A DNA stretch of 64,000 bases from Salinicola endophyticus (GCF_040536835.1 NZ_CP159578.1:3658001-3722000), one strand, 5' to 3'. Positions 48,065 through 57,654 are shown, counted from the first letter of the stretch. The notes: generated by a model from the sequence alone, not told the origin. Numbers and translations: made by a program.

Positions 48065-49387
48065 ATGCCGCCATCCGTGACCCTTCACTTGTCCCCGAAC
48101 ATGGCCCCAAACATGGCCCCAAACATGGCCAGTAGGCTGGCCCCATGCTGGGCCCCGCACTTGGTAAGAACCACAGCGCCTCGCCTGGCCTCACGCATCG
48201 CTGGCGTCGCCCTGCTCGCGCTGGGCGGCGACGCCCTGGCCCAGGCGCCGGTGCCCACCGGCCCACCCAACGCCCCGGAGCAGCGCCCCGCCTTCGCTGC
48301 GCAGACCCGCGCCCCGGCACTGCCGGCGAGCGCGCCGCTGCGCATCGAGCGTGTGGCCGAGAGGCTGGAGTACCCCTGGGGCCTGGCCTTTGTCGACAAC
48401 GACACCGCCCTGATCACCGAGCGACCGGGTCGACTGCGCCGGGTCGATCTGCGTAGCGGCAGCGTCTCCGCGCCGATCGGCGGGCTACCCGAGATCGACG
48501 CCCGCGGCCAGGGTGGCTTGCTCGATATCACCCTCGACCCGGAGTTCGCGCGCAATCGCCGGCTCTATCTGAGCTACGCTGAACCGCGCGAGGGTGGCAA
48601 GAACGGCACCGCCGTCGCCCGTGCCACCCTCGCCGCCGGGAGCCAGCAGCTCGACGATCTGACGGTGATCTTCCGCCAGACGCCGGCCTGGGCGTCGACC
48701 AAGCACTTCGGCTCGCGGCTGGTCTGGGACACCCAGGGCCACCTCTACGTCACCCTCGGTGAACGCTCGCTGCCCGCACCGCGCCAGCTGGCGCAGGACC
48801 CGCACACGCATCTGGGCAAGGTGGTGCGTATTCACCCCGACGGCAGCATTCCCGAGGACAACCCGTTCGCCGCGGGTCAGGCGGGGGCACCGGCGGTATG
48901 GTCCTACGGCCATCGCAACATTCAGGGCGCGGCGCTGCACCCCGACAGCGGCAAGCTGTGGACCATCGAACATGGCCCCCGCGGCGGTGACGAACTCAAC
49001 GTGCCGCTGGCCGGGCGCAACTACGGCTGGCCGGTGATCACCTACGGTGAGGATTACAGCGGCGCGCCGATCGGCGAAGGCGTAACCACCAGGGAGGGAA
49101 TGGAGCAACCGATCTACTACTGGGACCCGGTGATCGCCCCGGGCGACATGACCTTCTATCAGGGCTCACGCTTCCCCGACTGGCACGGCAACCTGATCAT
49201 CGCCTCGCTCTCCCCCGGCGGCCTGGTGCGGCTGACGCTGGATGGCGAACGGGTGAGCGGCGAAGCGCGCCTGGCAACGGGGCTGGGACGGGTGCGCGAT
49301 GTGGATGCCGGGCCGGACGGCGCGCTGTGGGCGTTGACCGATGCCCGCGACGGCGCCCTGGTGCGGCTGCTGCCCGGTACGCCGTGA
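48065..49387 (+). CDS. PQQ-dependent sugar (aldose) dehydrogenase, secreted
   Basis: A 440-residue beta-propeller of the soluble glucose/sorbosone dehydrogenase (YliI/Asd) family, oxidising aldoses with PQQ in the periplasm. Motifs: RVAERLEYPWGLAFVDND, ALITERPGRLRRVDLRSG, GLLDITLDPEFARNRRLYLSYA, WAS-TKHFGSRLVWDTQGHLYVTLGER with the catalytic His, GHRNIQGAALHPDSGKLWTIEHGPRGGDELN, and YGWPVITYGEDYSG. The N-terminus is unusual: MPPSVTLHLSP followed by a repeated NMAP unit before a late signal peptide (ALLALGGDALAQ). AGGAG precedes ATG 48065. Confidence 0.9.
   Translation: MPPSVTLHLSPNMAPNMAPNMASRLAPCWAPHLVRTTAPRLASRIAGVALLALGGDALAQAPVPTGPPNAPEQRPAFAAQTRAPALPASAPLRIERVAERLEYPWGLAFVDNDTALITERPGRLRRVDLRSGSVSAPIGGLPEIDARGQGGLLDITLDPEFARNRRLYLSYAEPREGGKNGTAVARATLAAGSQQLDDLTVIFRQTPAWASTKHFGSRLVWDTQGHLYVTLGERSLPAPRQLAQDPHTHLGKVVRIHPDGSIPEDNPFAAGQAGAPAVWSYGHRNIQGAALHPDSGKLWTIEHGPRGGDELNVPLAGRNYGWPVITYGEDYSGAPIGEGVTTREGMEQPIYYWDPVIAPGDMTFYQGSRFPDWHGNLIIASLSPGGLVRLTLDGERVSGEARLATGLGRVRDVDAGPDGALWALTDARDGALVRLLPGTP
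48098..48130 (+). repeat. 12-base tandem repeat in coding sequence
   Basis: Two full and one partial copy of aacatggcccca at the 5' end of the PQQ-dehydrogenase gene, encoding NMAP-NMAP-NMA. The unit is a multiple of three, so slippage would not shift the frame. It also repeats ATG codons that could serve as alternative starts. Confidence 0.85.
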
Positions 49388-49403
49388 CTTTGCCGAGCGC
49401 GTC

Positions 49404-49931
49404 TTACAGCGGTAGATGGATGATCGCCGAACGCAGCCCGGCGGGGGTGACCCACAGCTTGCCCAGGGTCAGCGGCAGGCGAAAGCGCCGCCGCCCCGCT
49501 GCGCCCGGATTGAACAGCAGCTGGCGCCGGCCGTCGACATCGCGCCAGGTCTGGCGCGGCTTGTGCGAGTGGGCGTGGAGGATCGCCGCACAGGCCAGCC
49601 GCTCGTCGCAGTCGGCGATATCGTGCACCAGCTGCAACGACTGGCCGTTGACGATCAGCTCGAGGTGGGTGGGTAGCGCCGCGCAGGGGCCCTCGCGGTC
49701 GATGTTGCCGCGCACCGCATAGAGCGGGCCGCGAGCGGCTAGCTGCGTCAGAATCTCGGGGTCGCCGACGTCGCCGAGGTGAATCAACTGCGGGCAGTCG
49801 GCGAGCAGCGCCAGCGCCTCATCGCGCAGCAGGCCGTGGGTGTCGGCGATCACCCCGAGCGGCGCCGCGCTGTCGATACGCAGCGTGCGCCTCTCGTGCA
49901 GCCGTTCATCACCGCTGTGGGTGTCGTTCAT
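49404..49931 (-). CDS. YfcE-type metallophosphoesterase
   Basis: A 175-residue calcineurin-like phosphodiesterase of the MJ0936/YfcE type. Metal-binding motifs are in order: LGVIADTHGLLRDEALAL (DTH), LIHLGDVGDPEIL (GDxxD), YAVRGNIDREG (GNxD), VHDIADCDE where most homologues have GH, and AILHAHSHKPRQT (HSH). The ATG at 49931 gives an extra 25-residue N-terminus; a start near residue 26 is possible. It converges with the PQQ-dehydrogenase gene. Confidence 0.87.
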   Translation of the reverse strand: MNDTHSGDERLHERRTLRIDSAAPLGVIADTHGLLRDEALALLADCPQLIHLGDVGDPEILTQLAARGPLYAVRGNIDREGPCAALPTHLELIVNGQSLQLVHDIADCDERLACAAILHAHSHKPRQTWRDVDGRRQLLFNPGAAGRRRFRLPLTLGKLWVTPAGLRSAIIHLPL

Positions 49932-50003
49932 GGCGCGCTCCTAGCCACTCTCGAACGTCGCCATGTCTTCACACGACGCTCACGGCATCAGCCCCCAATG
50001 GAT

Positions 50004-50029
50004 AAAGCAAAACGGCCCCGAAGGGCCGT
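50004..50029 (-). terminator. Rho-independent terminator
   Basis: On the minus strand ACGGCCC, loop TTCG, GGGCCGT then TTTTGCTTT, 23 bases after the secreted-protein gene at 50052-50507. Confidence 0.85.
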
Positions 50030-50051
50030 CGCGCAATGACATGGCAGCGTC

Positions 50052-50507
50052 TCAGGCACCGCCCGGGTTGGACTTGACCGTGGATGAGGTCTCGACGCTG
50101 TCGAACGTCACCTTGCCACCGGCGTCGACCTGGCAGGTGAGGTTGTACTTGGTATTGCCTGGCCCCAGCAGATCGACCAGCAGCTCGAAGGTATCGCCAC
50201 TGTCGAGCTCGTCGGCGGTATAGTCCCAGGCGTTGGTGTCGTAGATCGCCTTGCCCTCGATCTCGCGGTTCTCGCCGCTGTCGAGCGCCAGTGCCAGGCA
50301 CTGCTTGGCGATCTCGGGCGCCCCCTCTTCCAGCACCCGGGTCTCCTTGGGGTGGTGTGGCTGGCTGGCTCCCGGCTCTTGGGCCATCGCCCCGGCGCTC
50401 GCCAGACACAGCGACACCCCGACGCCAATGGCCATGGTGCTCACCACGTTCATCGCACTTCTTACTTTCACCGCACGGCTTACGCTCATCGCCCCTCTCC
50501 CGGTCAT
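50052..50507 (-). CDS. Secreted protein of unknown function
   Basis: A 151-residue exported protein. Signal peptide around NVVSTMAIGVGVSLCLASAGAMA, cleaved near residue 42, then a small domain with PEIAKQCLALALDSGENREIEG, AWDYTADELDSGDTFELLVDLLGPGNTKYNLTCQVDAGGKVTF; two Cys may form a disulfide. Several Met codons could start it; the ATG at 50507 has an AAGGAG site at ideal spacing, while ATG 50489 has a GGGAGAGGGG one. Function not recognised. Confidence 0.65.
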   Translation of the reverse strand: MTGRGAMSVSRAVKVRSAMNVVSTMAIGVGVSLCLASAGAMAQEPGASQPHHPKETRVLEEGAPEIAKQCLALALDSGENREIEGKAIYDTNAWDYTADELDSGDTFELLVDLLGPGNTKYNLTCQVDAGGKVTFDSVETSSTVKSNPGGA

Positions 50508-50598
50508 GCCACCTCTCCTTGTCATCACATCAGGCTCGGTCGAGCCATGGACGCTTGCAGTATAGAAGAGCCCGGGACGCCGCGCGCTGGCCGCAGCT

Positions 50599-51780
50599 TC
50601 AGCCCCACAGCCGCCGGGTGGCGATCGCCGCCCCTTCGCTCAGTGCCGCGAGCTTGGCCCAGGCCACGTCCTGGGCGACGAACTCGTAGCTGGCGAAGGT
50701 GCCGAAGCCGCAGTCGGTGCCTGCCACCACGCGTTCGCGATCGCCTACCGCAGCGACCGAGGCGCAGATACGGTTGGCCACCACTTCGGGGTGTTCGAGA
50801 TAGTTGGTGGTGACGTCGATCACCCCCGGCATCAGCAGCATATGATCGGGTAGCGGGTGGGTCTTGAACGAGACCGTCTCATGCTCGTGCCGCGGGTTGC
50901 CCAGCGGGATACTGAGCGCCCCCACCTTGGCCCGGTAGAGGATCGGCAGCAGCTCGGCCACCGGCACGTCGTCCTGGTGCGGACCCTGCCAATTGCCCCA
51001 GCAGACGTGCAGGCGCACCTTGTCCGCCGGGATGTTCTCCAGCGCCAGATTGATCGCCTCGACGTGCAGCTCGACGCGCTCGAGGAAAGTCCCCAGGTCG
51101 GCATCGCCGAACAGGATCACGCGCTCCATGGCCAGATCTGGGGCGTCCAGCTGCAGCACATGGCCGGCGGCCACGATCGCCTCGTACTCCTGCTTCAGTT
51201 CACGGGCAACGGCGAGCACATAGTCGCGGTCGGTGGGGTAGTCAGGGTTGTCCTGGGCGCGGAGCATGGTGGTGGTGACCACGCCGGGGGAAGCCGCGGT
51301 CATGAAGGTCTCCCGCGGTGCCGGGCGCCCCGCCAGCGCGGCCTCGAACGAGGCCAATTCCGCCTTGACCCCGGCCAGGGTCGGATCGTAGCGCACCGCC
51401 TGCTGCGCCAGCGGCGTGTTCCACACCTTGGCCAGATCCTCGGAGACGCCGATCTGGCGCGCCATGTGTTCGGCATAGCCGGGGAATTTCTGGATATCCA
51501 GCGTGGGCTTGCGCCGCCCCTCGCCGCCGAAGCCGCTCATGCGCTCGCTGACATAGGTCGAGAACCCCACCCGCGGCGCCTCGCCGTTGTTGATGCTGTC
51601 GAGCCCGGCATCGAGCTGGGCGCCGATCACGCCATCCAGACAGCGCGCGACCTCGGCCTCGAACGCCGCGCTGTCCACCGGCTTGCCCTGCTCACGCAGG
51701 ACCAGCATGCGCGACAGCGCCGGGGTGCGCGGCAGACTGCCGGTGTGGGTGGTGATAATGCGGTCGCGGCTGGTCTGCAT
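50599..51780 (-). CDS. MetE-like C-terminal domain protein (cobalamin-independent methionine synthase II family)
   Basis: A 393-residue protein corresponding to only the C-terminal barrel of MetE, like the stand-alone 'methionine synthase II' and epoxyalkane:CoM transferase group. Features: RIITTHTGSLPRTPALSRML, INNGEAPRVGFSTYV, LQLDAPDLAMERV, zinc ligands His and Cys in RLHVCWGNWQGPHQDD, and Cys in AGTDCGFGTFASYEFV near 355, plus PEVVANRICA. It lacks the N-terminal half that binds folate in full MetE, so the methyl donor or substrate probably differs. No met genes are next to it. Confidence 0.87.
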   Translation of the reverse strand: MQTSRDRIITTHTGSLPRTPALSRMLVLREQGKPVDSAAFEAEVARCLDGVIGAQLDAGLDSINNGEAPRVGFSTYVSERMSGFGGEGRRKPTLDIQKFPGYAEHMARQIGVSEDLAKVWNTPLAQQAVRYDPTLAGVKAELASFEAALAGRPAPRETFMTAASPGVVTTTMLRAQDNPDYPTDRDYVLAVARELKQEYEAIVAAGHVLQLDAPDLAMERVILFGDADLGTFLERVELHVEAINLALENIPADKVRLHVCWGNWQGPHQDDVPVAELLPILYRAKVGALSIPLGNPRHEHETVSFKTHPLPDHMLLMPGVIDVTTNYLEHPEVVANRICASVAAVGDRERVVAGTDCGFGTFASYEFVAQDVAWAKLAALSEGAAIATRRLWG

Positions 51781-51870
51781 GGGGTCCCCTCAACGCTGTC
51801 ATGGTGATGAATCAGTCGCCAAGGATACCCAAGCCGCGCCGCGGAAACTGGCGTACACACGTGAAAATTC

Positions 51871-51909
51871 CGCGCCTCCAGCATGAGCCCGGCTAATGCT
51901 GGAGGCGCG
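51871..51909 (-). terminator. Stem-loop terminator downstream of ilvD
   Basis: A perfect 14-base stem CGCGCCTCCAGCAT / ATGCTGGAGGCGCG around an 11-base loop, followed on the minus strand by GAATTTTC. It lies 75 bases after the ilvD stop and before the MetE-like gene. Confidence 0.75.
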
Positions 51910-51983
51910 AACCGCTGGAGCGCGCGGCCGGTCGCCCCGCTCATCCAGCCTTTCAGTCGCCCTGCGCCTCAGTCGTCGAGAAC

Positions 51984-53696
51984 TCAGTCATCGAGAACGT
52001 CGGGCAGATCGGTCACCGCACCACGTGAAGCCGAGCTGACGGTCTTGGCGTACTTGGCCAGGGCGCCGCGGGCATAGCGTGGCGTCGGCCGCCGCCACGC
52101 CTCGCGTCGGCGCTCGAGCTCGGCGTCGTCGACGTGCAGGGTCATGACGTCGTTCTCGGCGTCGATGGTGATCTCGTCGCCATCCTCGACCAGGCCGATC
52201 GGCCCACCGACGAACGCTTCCGGGGTGATATGGCCGACCACGAAGCCGTGGCTGCCGCCGGAGAAGCGCCCGTCGGTGATCAGCGCCACCTGATCGCCCA
52301 GGCCACGGCCCATGATCGCCGAGGTGGGAGTGAGCATCTCGCGCATGCCCGGCCCGCCCTTGGGCCCTTCGTAGCGGATGACGACGACATCGCCGGCGAC
52401 CACCGTCAGGTCGTTGATGCGCGCCTGCGCCTCCTCTTCCGAGTCGAATACCCGCGCGCGGCCGGTGAAGCGGGTGCCCTCCTTGCCACTGATCTTGGCC
52501 ACCGCACCTTCCGGGGCGAGGTTGCCGTAGAGAATGCGCAGGTGGCTGGACGCCTTCACCGGCGCATCCAGCGGCTTGATGATCTGCTGATCGAGCGGAT
52601 AGGGCGCGACCTCGGCGAGGTTCTCCGCCAGCGTTCTGCCGGTGACGGTGACGCAGTCGCCGTGCAGCAGGCCGGCCTCGAGCAGGGTCTTCATCAGCGG
52701 CTGGATACCGCCGATCGCCACCAGCTCGCTCATCATGTAGTGGCCGCTGGGGCGCAGGTCGGCCAGCACCGGCACGCGCTTGCCGATCGCGGTGAAGTCA
52801 TCCAGCGTCAGCTCGACCCCGATGGTGTTGGCGATCGCCAGCAGGTGCAGCACCGCGTTGGTGGAGCCGCCGAGGGCGATGACCACGATGATGGCGTTCT
52901 CGAACGCCTGGCGGGTCATGATGTCCGACGGCTTCAGACCCAGCGCCAGCAGATTGAGCACCGCCTCACCGGCGGCGTGGCTGTCGTCGCGCTTGGTCTG
53001 CGATACCGCCTCCTGGGCCGAGGAGTTGGGCAGACTCATGCCCAGCGCCTCGATCGCCGAGGCCATGGTGTTGGCGGTGTACATGCCGCCGCAGGAGCCC
53101 GGCCCGGGGATCGCCGTCTCCTCGATCTGCTTGACCTCGATCAGCGACTTGTTGCCCTGGGAGTAGGCGCCCATCGCCTCGAACACCGAGACGATATCGG
53201 TGTGCCCGGCGCCGGGCTGGATGGTGCCACCGTAGACGAAGATACCCGGGCGATCGAGGCGCGCCAGACCGATCATGCAGCCCGGCATGTTCTTGTCACA
53301 GCCGCCGATCGCGACCACGCCGTCGAAGCCCTCGCAGCCGGCCACCGCCTCGATGGAGTCGGCGATGATCTCGCGCGAGACCATCGAGTACTTCATGCCC
53401 TCGGTGCCGTTGGCGATGCCGTCACTGATGGTGATGGTGTTGAACACCACGCCCTTGCCGCCGGCGGCGTCGGCGCCGGCGCTGGCCGCGTCGGCGAGCA
53501 CGTCGATATGGCTGTTGCACGGCGTGACCCGGCTCCAGGTCGAGGCGACCCCGATCTGCGGCTTCTTGAAGTCTTCGTCGTTGAAACCGACGGCGCGCAG
53601 CATGGCGCGGCTGGCGGCCTTGCCGGGGCCATCGACCACCTTGGCCGAATGGCGCCGCCGCGGGTCGTTCTCGTGGGTGGCATCGTGCTCGCTCAT
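51984..53696 (-). CDS. ilvD: Dihydroxy-acid dehydratase
   Basis: A 570-residue Fe-S dehydratase of branched-chain amino-acid biosynthesis, converting 2,3-dihydroxyisovalerate and 2,3-dihydroxy-3-methylvalerate to the 2-keto acids. Cluster ligands are visible in [29 protein letters not shown] and [16 protein letters not shown]. Other signatures: [25 protein letters not shown] and [20 protein letters not shown] near the C-terminus. At 570 residues it belongs to the shorter [2Fe-2S]-type group. Encoded alone, 200 bases upstream of the LysR gene on the other strand. Confidence 0.97.
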   Translation of the reverse strand: MSEHDATHENDPRRRHSAKVVDGPGKAASRAMLRAVGFNDEDFKKPQIGVASTWSRVTPCNSHIDVLADAASAGADAAGGKGVVFNTITISDGIANGTEGMKYSMVSREIIADSIEAVAGCEGFDGVVAIGGCDKNMPGCMIGLARLDRPGIFVYGGTIQPGAGHTDIVSVFEAMGAYSQGNKSLIEVKQIEETAIPGPGSCGGMYTANTMASAIEALGMSLPNSSAQEAVSQTKRDDSHAAGEAVLNLLALGLKPSDIMTRQAFENAIIVVIALGGSTNAVLHLLAIANTIGVELTLDDFTAIGKRVPVLADLRPSGHYMMSELVAIGGIQPLMKTLLEAGLLHGDCVTVTGRTLAENLAEVAPYPLDQQIIKPLDAPVKASSHLRILYGNLAPEGAVAKISGKEGTRFTGRARVFDSEEEAQARINDLTVVAGDVVVIRYEGPKGGPGMREMLTPTSAIMGRGLGDQVALITDGRFSGGSHGFVVGHITPEAFVGGPIGLVEDGDEITIDAENDVMTLHVDDAELERRREAWRRPTPRYARGALAKYAKTVSSASRGAVTDLPDVLDD

Positions 53697-53896
53697 CGGG
53701 CGCTCCTCTCTGGTGATGCTGAGTCTTGTGGTCCTGGCGTGTGATTGGCGTGCGGTCGCGGCATCGTGTTACACGGACGCGCCTGGCTGGCGTCCGTGAC
53801 CGATGGAACCGGCGGAGATCGCTTGGCGGCCCCCTGTCCGTGCCATACTGGCGCGGCGCTCTCGCTCCATCCTCTCTCACTTCGCGGCGGCTCGTC

Positions 53897-54796
53897 ATGT
53901 TCGACTTCAAGGAAATCGAAGCCTTCGTCTGGATCGTGCGCCTCGGCTCGTTCCGATTGGCTGCCCAGCACCTGCATCTGACCCAGCCCTCGATCTCCGA
54001 TCGGGTCGCGCGGCTGGAGGAGATCGTCGGTGGCGCGCTGCTCGACCGCGCCCAGCGTCCGATCCAGCCGACCCTGAAGGGGCGGCAGTTCTATCGCCAC
54101 GCCGAGCTGCTGCTGGAGACGCGTCAGGAGGCGATGGCGATGCTCGAGGCCAGCAACCCGTTCCAGGGGGTGCTGCGTCTCGGCGTGGTGGAAACGATCG
54201 CCCACAGCTGGCTGCCGGCGTTCATTGCCGAGCTCGCCAATCGCTTTCCCGACATGACGCTGCAGCTCGAGGTGGATGGCACGCCGGGGCTCGCCAGCCG
54301 ACTGCTCAATCGCCAGGTCGACATGGCCTTCACGCTGGGTCCGGTGGACGCCAAGGACATTCTCAGCCGGCCGCTGTGCCACTATGCCACGGGCCTGATC
54401 GCCACGCCGCAGCTGGGCTTCTCGCCCCAGACCTTCACCCTGGAAGCGCTGGCGCGAACCGGAACACCGTTGATCACCTTCGCCAGTGACAGCCGCCCCT
54501 ATCGCGCGCTGCAGTCGCTGCTCCACCAGGAGCGCCTCGAGCGGATCAAGCTGCACTGCTCCGGCTCGGTCTGGACCATCGTACGCCTGGCGCTGGATGG
54601 CATCGGCGTCGGTGCCATCCCGCCGCGCATCGTCGAGCAGGAGATCGCCCGCGGTGAGCTCATCACGCTGCCCTGTGATCTGCCTCGGCTCGACTTCGCG
54701 GCCTCCTGGCCGCAGCACATCGACAAGGCGCTGGCCGATGGCGTCATCGATCTGGCGATCGAGCTCGGTCAACGAGACCAGCGCGAGCATGCCTGA
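53897..54796 (+). CDS. LysR-family regulator
   Basis: A 299-residue LysR regulator, MFDFKEIEAFVWIVRLGSFRLAA with HTH core HLHLTQPSISDRVARLEEIV near residues 25-44, then the effector domain (GVLRLGVVETIAHSWLPAFIAELANRFPDM). It precedes the DUF1445/TRAP/amidase operon on the same strand by 229 bases and is divergent from ilvD, so it probably controls that operon. Two 18-base direct repeats (54855-54872, 54883-54900) lie between. Confidence 0.92.
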   Translation: MFDFKEIEAFVWIVRLGSFRLAAQHLHLTQPSISDRVARLEEIVGGALLDRAQRPIQPTLKGRQFYRHAELLLETRQEAMAMLEASNPFQGVLRLGVVETIAHSWLPAFIAELANRFPDMTLQLEVDGTPGLASRLLNRQVDMAFTLGPVDAKDILSRPLCHYATGLIATPQLGFSPQTFTLEALARTGTPLITFASDSRPYRALQSLLHQERLERIKLHCSGSVWTIVRLALDGIGVGAIPPRIVEQEIARGELITLPCDLPRLDFAASWPQHIDKALADGVIDLAIELGQRDQREHA

Positions 54797-54854
54797 CGCT
54801 GCCATGGCGTCGCCGATGGGTCGCGTGGCGGAAGGCGTTGGCGATGTGCCTGAC

Positions 54855-54900
54855 ATTGAAGGGTTTTGTCGAGAGGGCCGAGATTGAAAGGTTTTGCCGA
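54855..54900 (+). promoter_or_regulatory. Direct repeats upstream of DUF1445-TRAP-amidase operon
   Basis: Two 18-base copies, attgaagggttttgtcga and attgaaaggttttgccga, 16 of 18 identical and 28 bases apart start to start, ahead of the operon and behind the LysR gene. A regulator-binding role is a guess. Confidence 0.35.
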
Positions 54901-55025
54901 TGAAAGGGAATCATAAAAATCGATTGGATTGATACGCCGTGAACCCATAGCGTTGGATTGCATAAAGGTGGCGTTCGGCCCTGGCGGTCGTAGCGGCCAC
55001 GACAATGACAATCAGGATCGACGAC

Positions 55026-55820
55026 ATGACCTCTCTCGACGCCACCGTCTCTCCGGCCGAGGCACGTAACGCCATCCGTCGCGGCGACTGGCCCACCACC
55101 ACCACCGGTATCGCCAACGGCTACGCCCAGGCCAATCTGGTCATTCTGCCCGAGCGCTACGCCGCCGATTTCCTGCGCTTCTGCCTGGCCAATCGCGCCG
55201 CCTGTCCGGTACTCGACGTCAGCCAACCGGGTAGCATTCACCCGCAGGTATTGGGTGAAGCGATCGACCTGCGCACCGACGTGCCACGCTACCGCGTCTA
55301 TGAAGAGGGCGAACTGGTCGACGAACCGGCCGATCTCGTCTCCCGCTGGCGCGACGACCTGGTCACCTTCTCGCTCGGCTGCTCGTTCTCGTTCGAGGAG
55401 TCGTTGATCGCCGAGGGCGTACCGGTTCGCCACATGGCCGCTCGCACCATCGTGCCGATGTACCGCACCAGCCTTCCGCTGATCCCCGCCGGCCCGTTCC
55501 ACGGCAGCTACGTCGTGTCGATGCGCGCCATGTCGCCGGCCGATGCCATCCGCGCCATCCAGATCACCACCGACATGCCCAGCGTTCACGGCGCGCCCCT
55601 GCACCTGGCGCGACCGGAGCTGATCGGCATCGACGATATCCAAAAGCCGGACTTCGGCGATGCCCCGGTGATGGAAGCCGGCGACATCCCGGTGTTCTGG
55701 GCCTGCGGGGTGACGCCGCAGATCGCACTGATGAATGCGAAGCTGCCCTTCGCCATGGCCCACGCCCCGGGCCACATGCTGATCACCGACATTCCCAACC
55801 ATCGCTTGAAGTACCGCTGA
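55026..55820 (+). CDS. DUF1445 putative hydro-lyase (D-glutamate cyclase-like)
   Basis: A 264-residue protein of PF07286 (YcsI; related to mammalian D-glutamate cyclase C-terminal domain). Visible: ARNAIRRGDWPTTTTGIANGYAQANLVILPE at the N-terminus (core GIANGYAQANLVILP), CPVLDVSQPGSIHP, TFSLGCSFSFEESLIAEG, NVPMYRTS-like VPMYRTSLPLIPAGPFHG, and CGVTPQIALMNAKLPFAMAHAPGHMLITDIPN. D-glutamate cyclase turns D-glutamate into 5-oxo-D-proline. AGGA precedes the ATG at 55026. Next to TRAP transporter, DUF2848 and amidase genes, which points to uptake and breakdown of an amide or lactam. Confidence 0.9.
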   Translation: MTSLDATVSPAEARNAIRRGDWPTTTTGIANGYAQANLVILPERYAADFLRFCLANRAACPVLDVSQPGSIHPQVLGEAIDLRTDVPRYRVYEEGELVDEPADLVSRWRDDLVTFSLGCSFSFEESLIAEGVPVRHMAARTIVPMYRTSLPLIPAGPFHGSYVVSMRAMSPADAIRAIQITTDMPSVHGAPLHLARPELIGIDDIQKPDFGDAPVMEAGDIPVFWACGVTPQIALMNAKLPFAMAHAPGHMLITDIPNHRLKYR

Positions 55821-55896
55821 CGACATCGCGCGACAAGCGCGTCCGTCAGGCGATGACCCACCCTCGTACAACAAACTCAATACGCGAGAGAGTCCC

Positions 55897-56943
55897 ATGA
55901 AAAAGATGCTGCTCGGCCTCACCATGACCGCTATGGCCGCCGGTCTCGCCCAACCGGCAAGTGCGGAAACCAGCCTCAATGTCGTCGGTACCTGGAGCGC
56001 GGTCTCGCTCCACAAGAACTTCGAGAAACCGTTCTGGACCGAGACGCTGCCCGAGGCGAGCGACGGCCAGATTCAGGTCCAGATGACGACCTTCGATCAG
56101 ATGGGTATCTCCGGTGGCGATGTCTTCACCTATCTGAAGAACGGCCTGTTCAATGTCGGCATGACCTTCTCCGACTACGTCGGCGGCGAGGCGCCGGCAC
56201 TCGAAGGGCTCGACCTGCCGATGATGACCACCGACCCCGCGAAGGCCCGCGAGGTCAGCGAGGCGTTCATGCCGATCGCCGAACGGGCGATGCAGTCTCA
56301 CTACCAGGCGCACGTGCTGGCGATCGCGCCCAACACGCCGCAGGTGGTGTTCTGCAACACGCCGATCAAGAGCCTCGGCGACCTGCAGGGCAAGAAGGTC
56401 CGCGCCAGCGGTCGCACCACGGCTGAGTTCCTCTCCGCGCTCGGCGCCCAGAGCACGGTCATGGCGTTCAACGAGGTGCCAGGGGCGCTGGAGCGCGGAG
56501 TGATCGACTGCGCCGTCACCGGCTCGCTCTCCGGCTACAACTCCGGCTGGCAGGATGTGGCGGACTATCTGCTGCCCCTGCCGGTGGGCGGCTGGGACAC
56601 CGTCATTACCGCCATCAGCGATGCCACCTGGCAGTCGCTGGATGACGCCACCCGCCAGCTGATCGAGCGTGAGATCGCCACCGGCTTCATCGATCCGGTG
56701 TGGAACAATCTGCCCAAGGACGAGCAGCAGGGCATCGCCTGTCTGACCGGCAATGGCGAGTGCGAACACGGCAAGCCGGGCGACATGACCCTGGTCGCGG
56801 TGACCGATGCCGACCGTGAGCGCGCCCATCAGGCGCTGGTCAGTGCAGTCCTGCCGAGCTGGGCCGCGCGGATCGATGACGAAACGATCTCGCTGTGGAA
56901 CGCGAACGTCGCGCCGCTCGTCGCGCTCCCCATCGTCAAGTAA
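55897..56943 (+). CDS. TRAP transporter substrate-binding protein (DctP family)
   Basis: A 348-residue periplasmic receptor with signal peptide LGLTMTAMAAGLAQPASA. DctP-type segments: WSAVSLHKNFEKPFWTETLPEASDGQIQVQMTTFDQMGISGGDVFTYLKNGLFNVGMT, then SLGDLQGKKVRASGRTTAEFLSALGA with the conserved Arg near residue 170 that binds a substrate carboxylate, and GVIDCAVTGSLSGYN. It ends with a Cys-containing GNGECEHGKPGD loop. Partner of the DctQ and DctM genes that follow. Substrate unknown. Confidence 0.92.
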   Translation: MKKMLLGLTMTAMAAGLAQPASAETSLNVVGTWSAVSLHKNFEKPFWTETLPEASDGQIQVQMTTFDQMGISGGDVFTYLKNGLFNVGMTFSDYVGGEAPALEGLDLPMMTTDPAKAREVSEAFMPIAERAMQSHYQAHVLAIAPNTPQVVFCNTPIKSLGDLQGKKVRASGRTTAEFLSALGAQSTVMAFNEVPGALERGVIDCAVTGSLSGYNSGWQDVADYLLPLPVGGWDTVITAISDATWQSLDDATRQLIEREIATGFIDPVWNNLPKDEQQGIACLTGNGECEHGKPGDMTLVAVTDADRERAHQALVSAVLPSWAARIDDETISLWNANVAPLVALPIVK

Positions 56944-57015
56944 ACGGGTCGCAGGGCCGGGCACGCCGGTGCCCTGCCCCAGACACCCGTTCTCAGCCGC
57001 CGGCAGGTATTCAAT

Positions 57016-57654
57016 ATGCTCGCTCTCGTCTCTCTGGTCGACGCCCTCGTGGGCGCCGTCCGCCTCGTCTCGCGCTGGGCCGCACGGCTCATCGGCCTGC
57101 TGCTGCTGGCCGTCGTGGTGATGGTCATCCTGGAAGTGGTCGGCCGCAAACTGTTGGGTCGCTCCTTCGAAGGCGTCCAGGAGACTGCCGGTTATGTCCT
57201 CGCCGTTCTCTCGGCCTGGGGGCTCTCGCACACGCTGGTCGAACGTGCCCATATCCGTATCGATGTCGGCTACTCGAAGCTGCCCAGCGCCGCCCGTACG
57301 GTGCTTGATCTGCTCTCGATACTCGCCGTCAATCTGGTCGGCTGGATGATCGTCATCCACGCCTGGCCGGTATTCTCGGGGTCACTCTCCAACCACACCA
57401 CCGCCAATACGCCGCTGTCGACACCGCTATGGATACCGCAGCTGGTCTGGGTCTTGGGCTACACCTGGTTTGCCGTGTCGGCGGCGGTGCTGGCGATTCG
57501 CGCCCTGCTGGCCGCGGTCGGCGGCGATCGTGACACGATCGGCACGCTGATCGGCATGGGCCACGATGCCGACCAGCTCGAGGCCGAGTCACTCGAAACC
57601 GCCCCACCCGCGACCCGCGCGCGCGACAATACCGCGACAGGAGGGAAATCCTGA
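57016..57654 (+). CDS. TRAP transporter small permease (DctQ family)
   Basis: A 212-residue membrane protein with four helices in the first 160 residues. Signatures: LIGLLLLAVVVMVILEVVGRKLLGRSFEGVQETAGYVLAVLSAWGLSHTLVERAHIRIDV (core EVVGRKLLGRSFEGV), then TPLSTPLWIPQLVWVLGYTWFAVSA. A hydrophilic tail follows. The stop TGA overlaps the dctM ATG by one base (TGATG), so the permeases are coupled. Confidence 0.92.
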   Translation: MLALVSLVDALVGAVRLVSRWAARLIGLLLLAVVVMVILEVVGRKLLGRSFEGVQETAGYVLAVLSAWGLSHTLVERAHIRIDVGYSKLPSAARTVLDLLSILAVNLVGWMIVIHAWPVFSGSLSNHTTANTPLSTPLWIPQLVWVLGYTWFAVSAAVLAIRALLAAVGGDRDTIGTLIGMGHDADQLEAESLETAPPATRARDNTATGGKS

